This document shows positions 58,973 to 64,000 of a stretch of 64,000 nt of DNA, piece by piece. Below the pieces are notes generated by a model. The model saw only the letters and a list, made by a program, of their open reading frames with translations, ran no database searches and was not told the origin of the DNA. The DNA comes from an uncultured Flavobacteriaceae bacterium. Its GTDB lineage: Bacteria > Bacteroidota > Bacteroidia > Flavobacteriales > Flavobacteriaceae. Position numbers and translations under genes: made by a program. Within the stretch, counting starts at the first letter, position 1. The number at the start of each line of letters is the position of its first letter. The stretch is taken from NCBI GenBank assembly GCA_905181615.1, contig CAJIYH010000006.1, positions 165,001 through 229,000 on the forward strand. The letters are read 5' to 3'.

Positions 58973-60181
58973 ATGAATTTTGAATACACACCAAAAACAC
59001 TAGATCTAGTTGAAAAAGTTGATCAATTCATGAAAAAGCATCTTTTTCCTCATGAAAAAAAAGTTTATGCATTTAGCAAGAGTAACCTTTGGGAAAATTA
59101 TTCAGAAATGGAAAATTGGAAAAAACTAGCTCAAGCAGAAGGGCTTTGGAATCTATTTCTTCCAAAAGGTTATGGAGATTTAAGCCCGGGATTAACGAAT
59201 TTAGAATATGCTCCTTTAGCAGAAAAAATGGGAAGTTTAGCCTTTGCCTCTGAAGTTTTTAATTGTTCTGCTCCCGATACTGGAAACATGGAAACTATAG
59301 CTAAATATGGAACAGACCAACAAAAAGAACAGTGGCTAAAACCCCTAATGAAAGGCGAAATGAGATCTGCTTTTTTAATGACAGAGCCTGCAGTTGCCTC
59401 TTCAGATGCTACTAATATCGAAACTTCAATTGTTAGAGAAGGAGATGAATATGTTATCAACGGAAGAAAGTGGTGGTCTTCTGGTGCAATGAATCCACAT
59501 TGTAAGGTTTATATCTTAATGGGTAAAACCGATTTCTCTGCTCCAAAACACGTGCAACAGAGTATGATTTTAGTTCCTGCCAATACCCCTGGAGTTGAAA
59601 TTATAAGACCTATGGAAGTTTTTGGAAGTGTCGATTCGCCAGAAGGACACGCAGAGATTAAATTAACAAACGTTAGAGTGCCTGTTGGCAATATCCTTCT
59701 GGGGGAAGGAAGAGGTTTTGAGATTGCTCAAGGCAGATTAGGGCCCGGACGAATTCATCATTGCATGAGATTGATTGGTGCTGCTCAAAGATCACTCGAT
59801 TTAATGTGTAAAAGATCTAACCAAAGAACTGCTTTTGGAAGAGATCTAATTAAATTCAGCAGTGTCCGCCAAGATATAGCAAAATCAGAATGTGAAATTC
59901 AACAAGCAAGACTATTAACCCTTGCTGCTGCTGACAAGATCGACAGGTTTGGTGTTAAAGAGGCGAAAAACTTAATTGCAATGATAAAAATTACAGTTCC
60001 TCAAATGGCGTGTAATGTTATTGATCGAGCAATTCAAATTCATGGTGGAATGGGTGTCAGTCAAGATACTCCTTTAGCAGGTTTCTATGTATATGCTAGA
60101 TGCATTAGGTTGGCCGATGGACCTGATGAAGTTCACATGTTTCAACTCGGAAGAAATTTAGCAAAAGAACATGAGGTTTAA
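58973..60181 (+). CDS. ACAD10/11-type acyl-CoA dehydrogenase family protein
   Basis: A 402-residue flavoprotein of the acyl-CoA dehydrogenase superfamily. FAD/substrate segments are MTEPAVASSDATNIETS and YVINGRKWWSSGA, and later GRIHHCMRLIGAAQRSLDLM (about 258) and IQIHGGMGVSQDTPLAGFYVYAR. The blocks GRIHHCMR and LADGPDEVH are those of the ACAD10/ACAD11 and LvaC-like branch rather than chain-length-specific fatty acid dehydrogenases. It is first gene of a four-gene operon, and its 3' end overlaps the SDR start by 11 bp. With the APH-type kinase of the same operon, it may act on a phosphorylated 4-hydroxyacyl-CoA. This is inference. Confidence 0.9.
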   Translation: MNFEYTPKTLDLVEKVDQFMKKHLFPHEKKVYAFSKSNLWENYSEMENWKKLAQAEGLWNLFLPKGYGDLSPGLTNLEYAPLAEKMGSLAFASEVFNCSAPDTGNMETIAKYGTDQQKEQWLKPLMKGEMRSAFLMTEPAVASSDATNIETSIVREGDEYVINGRKWWSSGAMNPHCKVYILMGKTDFSAPKHVQQSMILVPANTPGVEIIRPMEVFGSVDSPEGHAEIKLTNVRVPVGNILLGEGRGFEIAQGRLGPGRIHHCMRLIGAAQRSLDLMCKRSNQRTAFGRDLIKFSSVRQDIAKSECEIQQARLLTLAAADKIDRFGVKEAKNLIAMIKITVPQMACNVIDRAIQIHGGMGVSQDTPLAGFYVYARCIRLADGPDEVHMFQLGRNLAKEHEV

Positions 60182-60929
60182 AAATAAAATAGTTTTAATA
60201 ACAGGAAGTGGATCCGGAATAGGCAAGGCCGCAGCTCTAGCTTTTTCTAAAGAAGGAGGAGTAATTATTGTGTCTGATATCAATGTCAAAAATGGTTTAA
60301 AAACTGTTTCTGAGATCACTAAAAATGGTGGTGAAGCATGTTTTTTTGAAACAGATGTTTCAGATTTTGATATGGTAGAGAAACTGATGAATTATATTTT
60401 TAATCAATACGGAAGATTAGATGTTGCAATAAATAATGCTGGCGTTGGTGGAGGCTTTGAAAAATTAATTGATCTTAGTGTTGAGTCATGGAACAAAACG
60501 ATGTCTATCAATTCCTCGGGTGTTTTTTATTGTATAAAAACTCAAGTTCCAATCATGCTAAAACAAGGCGGTGGTGTTATTTTAAATACATCTTCAATTG
60601 CTGGAATTAGAGGTTTGCCAAATGCAACCGCATATTCGGCTAGTAAACACGCCGTAATAGGGATCACAAAAACAGTTGCTTTAGAATACGCTAAGAACAA
60701 CATTAGAGTTAATGCTATTTGCCCTGTATTTACCGTAACTCCAATGTTTAATCCCGAAGCAATGGACAAATTAAAAGAAGGTCTTTCTGAAAGATTAAAA
60801 GCAAACATTCCTATGAAGCGTTTTGCTGATGTTATGGAGCAAGTAAATACAATGTTATGGCTTTGTTCTGATGAAGCTAGTTTTATAACCGGTCAAGCTA
60901 TTTCAGTTGATGGAGGGCTAACTGTTTAA
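60171..60929 (+). CDS. short-chain dehydrogenase/reductase (SDR)
   Basis: A 252-residue classical SDR. The NAD(P)-binding motif is TGSGSGIGKAAA. NNAG, the catalytic Ser in LNTSSIAG and the YxxxK pair YSASK are all present, and the C-terminus ends TGQAISVDGGLTV. An acidic Asp after beta-2 (VSDINVKNG) suggests NAD rather than NADP. The start overlaps the ACAD gene by 11 bp. In a pathway of the Lva type, such an enzyme would interconvert 4-keto and 4-hydroxyacyl-CoA; this role is inferred from the neighbours. Confidence 0.92.
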   Translation: MRFKNKIVLITGSGSGIGKAAALAFSKEGGVIIVSDINVKNGLKTVSEITKNGGEACFFETDVSDFDMVEKLMNYIFNQYGRLDVAINNAGVGGGFEKLIDLSVESWNKTMSINSSGVFYCIKTQVPIMLKQGGGVILNTSSIAGIRGLPNATAYSASKHAVIGITKTVALEYAKNNIRVNAICPVFTVTPMFNPEAMDKLKEGLSERLKANIPMKRFADVMEQVNTMLWLCSDEASFITGQAISVDGGLTV

Positions 60930-60939
60930 ACACATCGCC

Positions 60940-62001
60940 ATGGAACAAAAAGTAAGAAAAGGAGAAGAGTTGAATGAGGTTAATCTCAAAACTTTTCTAA
61001 AAGAAAACAACCTAATTTCAAATATAAAAAGTGATTTAGGAGTTACGCAGTTTTCTAATGGGTTTTCAAATCTAACCTATCTTCTAGATATTGAAGGAAA
61101 GGAATATGTTATCCGAAAGCCGCCAAAAGGAGCGGTTTACGGGCATGATATGGGGCGCGAGTACAAGGTGCTCAAGGGGCTGAACAACGGCTTTGACAAG
61201 GCTCCTGTTGCTTATGCCTATGCTGAAGACATCAGCATCATTGGGTCTTCTTTTTATATAATGGAAAAAGTTAATGGCATAATAATAACACCTCAGGAAT
61301 TAAAAACTCAAACTATATCTGCAAAAGATTATGGTATGATTTCTAAAACTTGGTTGAATACTATGGTCGAATTACATCAATTAGACTACAAAAAATTAGG
61401 GCTAACAGATCTTGGTAAACCTGAGGGTTATGTCGATAGACAAGTACGAAATTGGAGTAAACAATATCTTAAAGCAGCGATTGAAGACATTAAAGAAGCT
61501 AGACTTGTAATGGATTGGTTGCACAACAACCAGCCTAAACAATACAAGCACAGTCTTATCCACAACGACTATAAATATGACAACGTAGTGTTCAGCTCGG
61601 ACTCATGGAGTAAGATTAATTCAATATTAGACTGGGAAATGTGTACCATTGGTGATCCATTGATGGATTTAGGTACTTCAATTGCATATTGGGCAATGTC
61701 ATCTGACCCTAAAGGGCTTCTTAGCGCTTTTGACTATCCAACTTCACTTGAGGGAAATCCCTCCCGCTTAGAAGTTGTCGAGATGTATGAAAAAAAAACC
61801 GGAGTGCCCGTAAACAATTTAGTTTTCTATTACGTCTTCGGGCTTTTTAAGATTGCTGTTATTGTTCAACAAATATATTATAGGTACAACAAGGGGTTAA
61901 CCTCGGATGAGAAATTCAAAAATCTAAATAAAATTGCCGAAATGTTTTGTAAAATAGGATGGCAATCAATTCAAAAGAATAGAATAGAAAACCTTTTATA
62001 A
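60940..62001 (+). CDS. APH-type phosphotransferase (ACAD10/LvaA-like kinase)
   Basis: A 353-residue kinase of the aminoglycoside phosphotransferase fold. The N-lobe has QFSNGFSNLTYLLDIEGKEY and YVIRKPPKG, with Lys for ATP. The catalytic loop is HNDYKYDNVVF (about residue 207), and the metal-binding Asp is in LDWEMCTIGDPLMDLG (about 230). This is the type fused to acyl-CoA dehydrogenase in ACAD10/11 and found as LvaA. It probably phosphorylates a hydroxyacyl-CoA. A GC-rich tract (61130-61260) differs sharply in codon use from the rest of the gene. It starts 10 bp after the SDR stop. Confidence 0.9.
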   Translation: MEQKVRKGEELNEVNLKTFLKENNLISNIKSDLGVTQFSNGFSNLTYLLDIEGKEYVIRKPPKGAVYGHDMGREYKVLKGLNNGFDKAPVAYAYAEDISIIGSSFYIMEKVNGIIITPQELKTQTISAKDYGMISKTWLNTMVELHQLDYKKLGLTDLGKPEGYVDRQVRNWSKQYLKAAIEDIKEARLVMDWLHNNQPKQYKHSLIHNDYKYDNVVFSSDSWSKINSILDWEMCTIGDPLMDLGTSIAYWAMSSDPKGLLSAFDYPTSLEGNPSRLEVVEMYEKKTGVPVNNLVFYYVFGLFKIAVIVQQIYYRYNKGLTSDEKFKNLNKIAEMFCKIGWQSIQKNRIENLL

Positions 62002-62714
62002 TGAGTAAAATTTATTTATTTCGACATGCTCAGGCATCAATAGGAAGTTCTAATTATGATGTTTTATCATCAAAAGGGGAAGTCCAAGCTACTGAACTTG
62101 GGAAATATCTTTGTGAAAAGAAAATAGTCTTTGATAAAATTTATACCGGAGATTTAAGAAGGCAACAACATACAGCCGAGCTTGTTTCTGAAGAATATAA
62201 CAAAAGTGGAATTTCAATTCCTAACCCTATAGTTTTAAAAGACCTCAATGAGCATCAAGCTCCTGATGCTATGAAATCAGAATTACCAAAGATGATGCTT
62301 ACAGATCCTTATCTAAAAGATTTACAAGTTCAAGCTGAAAGTAATCCTAAGAATAAGCATTCCTATATGATGTTAGGATTTAAATATTTTTTACATAAAT
62401 GGGTTGAAAATGAAATAAGTGTTGCAGGGGTTATTCCTTGGAAAGAATTTAGAATCAATTCTGTAAATGGCTTAAATTCTATACTTAAAAACACCGAAAA
62501 AGGAGAAACTATTGGGGTATTTACTTCGGGTGGAACTATAAGTTCTATGGTAAGTGAAGTCTTGAAAATAACCAATGAAATTACAGTTGCTGACTTAAAT
62601 TTTTCTGTAAGGAACACTTCTTTCTCTTCACTTCTTTTTTCAAATAATGAAACAAGTTTATTGTCTTTCAATGAACTACCTCATTTAGAAGGCAAAATGA
62701 TAACTTTTGTTTAA
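62001..62714 (+). CDS. histidine phosphatase-fold protein lacking the second catalytic His
   Basis: A 237-residue protein of the histidine phosphatase superfamily. The N-terminal motif is LFRHAQAS with the phosphorylated His at residue 9, GDLRRQQHTAEL gives the conserved Arg, and the acid Glu is likely E84 (LNEHQ). The usual C-terminal SHGG is replaced by TSGG at 175-178, so the second catalytic His is Ser176. It overlaps the kinase stop by one base. Either it is a variant phosphatase, or it has a non-catalytic role in the operon. Confidence 0.85.
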   Translation: MSKIYLFRHAQASIGSSNYDVLSSKGEVQATELGKYLCEKKIVFDKIYTGDLRRQQHTAELVSEEYNKSGISIPNPIVLKDLNEHQAPDAMKSELPKMMLTDPYLKDLQVQAESNPKNKHSYMMLGFKYFLHKWVENEISVAGVIPWKEFRINSVNGLNSILKNTEKGETIGVFTSGGTISSMVSEVLKITNEITVADLNFSVRNTSFSSLLFSNNETSLLSFNELPHLEGKMITFV

Positions 62715-62759
62715 GGGTTCTTTAATTTTAAGTAGTCAGAACATAAATCCAGAATGGGT

Positions 62760-63959
62760 TTATATGTTTTCAGGACTTAATTTGACCGACTTTAGTTGAT
62801 TTTTTTCATCCACAAAAACAGTCCAAACAACAAAGATTTCGTTATTGAATATTTCTAATTGAGGTACTCCTGTGTTTCTTCCTCCATCAATTTTAGATAT
62901 TGTAATTGGTGCTGAAATTTTTCCATCTATTGAAACCTTTTTTACCCTCAAATATGTGCCTAAATCATCCCCTTCCATATAACTAACAACTACTTCCTGT
63001 TCGTTTAAGAAAGCAACATCTACTCTACCAATAGCATCATGATCGTTAATCTTTATTGGGGTGTCAAAATAAGCCCCATTGGATTTCGAAAACGAAAGAT
63101 TGACTGTTGGATTTTCATTAGAGACCGTAAACCAACTGACAGCCAGATTATTTGAGTTAACAGAAACTTTAGGGCCGTTTACGGGACATCCGTTTATTAT
63201 CCATCCATCGTTATTGACAGGAGTTGGAGCTTCCCAAACACCATTTACTTTTCGGGCAATATAAATGTCTCGAACCTCTTTCTCGCTCCTGTCTCTATAA
63301 ACAACTATAGGCCCGTCATTAGTAACTGCTATTGATGTCTGGCAACAGTCACAAGTTGAGGAATCGAGTTCGCTTTCATTGATAACATAACCGTTACTTG
63401 TGATTTCGGCAAAGCGAATGGTCATCGGTTTATGATGTCCATCTGGCTCTTTGTCTACTGTATTCCTTCCGTCCAGCCAGGTAATAAAAAATCCTTGGTT
63501 AGCATTGGGAATTATACTTACAAAACCATGCTCTGCTTTAACACCATCGGTATGTAATATAAAATCTTCTTTTATTTTCTCGCCCGATAATTTTTGGAGA
63601 CTTAAAACAACATCATAGGTATAGGTTCCAGAAGCAGATTTCTTTAAGTAGCTTGTTAGTATTAAATCCCCATTAATTGCATGAGCTGGAAAATCAGCCC
63701 AATTAACAAACCAGTCGGAACCAGTCGCTATTGTTTGGGGATTAATCCATTTTCCATCGTTGAATTGACTGAAATTTAGGGCAACTTTCTTGTCTTTAGT
63801 AGAAGAAATCCATGATAATGACAAAGAACCGTTTTTAGAAACTAAACTAGGCTGTGCATTACTATTCTCATACAGAAAAGGAATTTCCTCTATTACAACC
63901 TCTTTAGAGGTACAAGAAACAATAGTTAAGAAAGAGAAAATGACAATGAACTTCTTCAT
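62760..63959 (-). CDS. sialidase-fold lipoprotein with CDCCQ motif
   Basis: A 399-residue lipoprotein (signal MKKFIVIFSFLTIVSC) built of repeated beta-propeller blades such as LSLSWISSTKDKKVALNFSQ and DGPIVVYRDRSEKEVRDIYIAR, matching the BNR/sialidase-like superfamily. It lacks a clear sialidase Arg triad by eye, so the enzymatic role is uncertain. Near residue 203 it has SSTCDCCQTSIAV, three cysteines in four positions, and a further Cys in IINGCPVNG. It also has GHHKPMTIRF. Convergent with the histidine-phosphatase-fold gene across 45 bp. Confidence 0.75.
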   Translation of the reverse strand: MKKFIVIFSFLTIVSCTSKEVVIEEIPFLYENSNAQPSLVSKNGSLSLSWISSTKDKKVALNFSQFNDGKWINPQTIATGSDWFVNWADFPAHAINGDLILTSYLKKSASGTYTYDVVLSLQKLSGEKIKEDFILHTDGVKAEHGFVSIIPNANQGFFITWLDGRNTVDKEPDGHHKPMTIRFAEITSNGYVINESELDSSTCDCCQTSIAVTNDGPIVVYRDRSEKEVRDIYIARKVNGVWEAPTPVNNDGWIINGCPVNGPKVSVNSNNLAVSWFTVSNENPTVNLSFSKSNGAYFDTPIKINDHDAIGRVDVAFLNEQEVVVSYMEGDDLGTYLRVKKVSIDGKISAPITISKIDGGRNTGVPQLEIFNNEIFVVWTVFVDEKNQLKSVKLSPENI

Positions 63960-64000
63960 ATTACAAGGTTTTTAATTTATTTATTATTTGTTCTGAATCC

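Overview
The window is about 64 kb of low-GC chromosome from a member of the Flavobacteriia (Bacteroidetes), probably a marine or gliding flavobacterium. Evidence: an rrn operon of the 16S-tRNA-Ile-tRNA-Ala-23S type; a complete gldKLMN motor/type IX secretion (T9SS) operon; a giant cell-surface protein with a gliding-type (type B) C-terminal sorting domain and its SprF-like partner; GLPGLI and DUF6150 proteins; and promoters of the Bacteroidetes form TTG-N19-21-TAnnTTTG. Housekeeping genes (lysS, alaS, hemL, lipB, rnhB, der, era, topA) are intact. No transposase, CRISPR array or prophage was found.

Layout. 1-3.3 kb: minus-strand rrn operon, with 23S running off the left edge. 3.3-23.1 kb: core genes, namely a putative porin, rnhB, a large lipoprotein, a YqaE/Pmp3 protein translationally coupled to lipB, lysS, a three-gene operon (PLP enzyme, LysM-glucosaminidase, hemL), a 49-codon DUF5522 gene, a DUF4136 lipoprotein, a SulP transporter, alaS, an M23 peptidase with a MerR regulator, der and era. 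23.2-26.4 kb: an initiator tRNA-Met gene followed by a small accessory patch (PH-domain protein, beta-barrel, esterase lipoprotein) carrying two families of direct repeats that look like recombination scars. 26.4-32.5 kb: surface and outer-membrane genes (BspA-like repeat lipoprotein, GLPGLI protein with an outer-membrane barrel, HxlR regulator, DUF6150 repeat protein).

32.5-42.7 kb: a tightly coupled minus-strand operon of a 2359-residue lectin/repeat surface protein, a PorP/SprF-like protein and an OmpA-family protein with a SPOR domain inserted inside its OmpA domain. 42.8-47.0 kb: fructan/sucrose use (GH32 lipoprotein, MFS sugar porter, fructokinase). 47.0-50.2 kb: a CPXCG zinc-ribbon protein coupled to an ABC-F ATPase, then an FAD oxidoreductase. 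50.3-58.6 kb: topA, a degenerate arginase-fold protein and gldK-gldL-gldM-gldN, probably read partly from one promoter before topA.

59.0-62.7 kb: an overlapping operon of an ACAD10/11-type acyl-CoA dehydrogenase, an SDR, an APH-type kinase and a histidine-phosphatase-fold protein lacking its second catalytic histidine. This set resembles a phosphorylation-dependent 4-hydroxy/4-keto acid route and is the best candidate here for an incompletely described system. 62.8-64.0 kb: a sialidase-fold lipoprotein with a Cys-Asp-Cys-Cys-Gln motif.

All family names come from reading the sequence. No database search was run.
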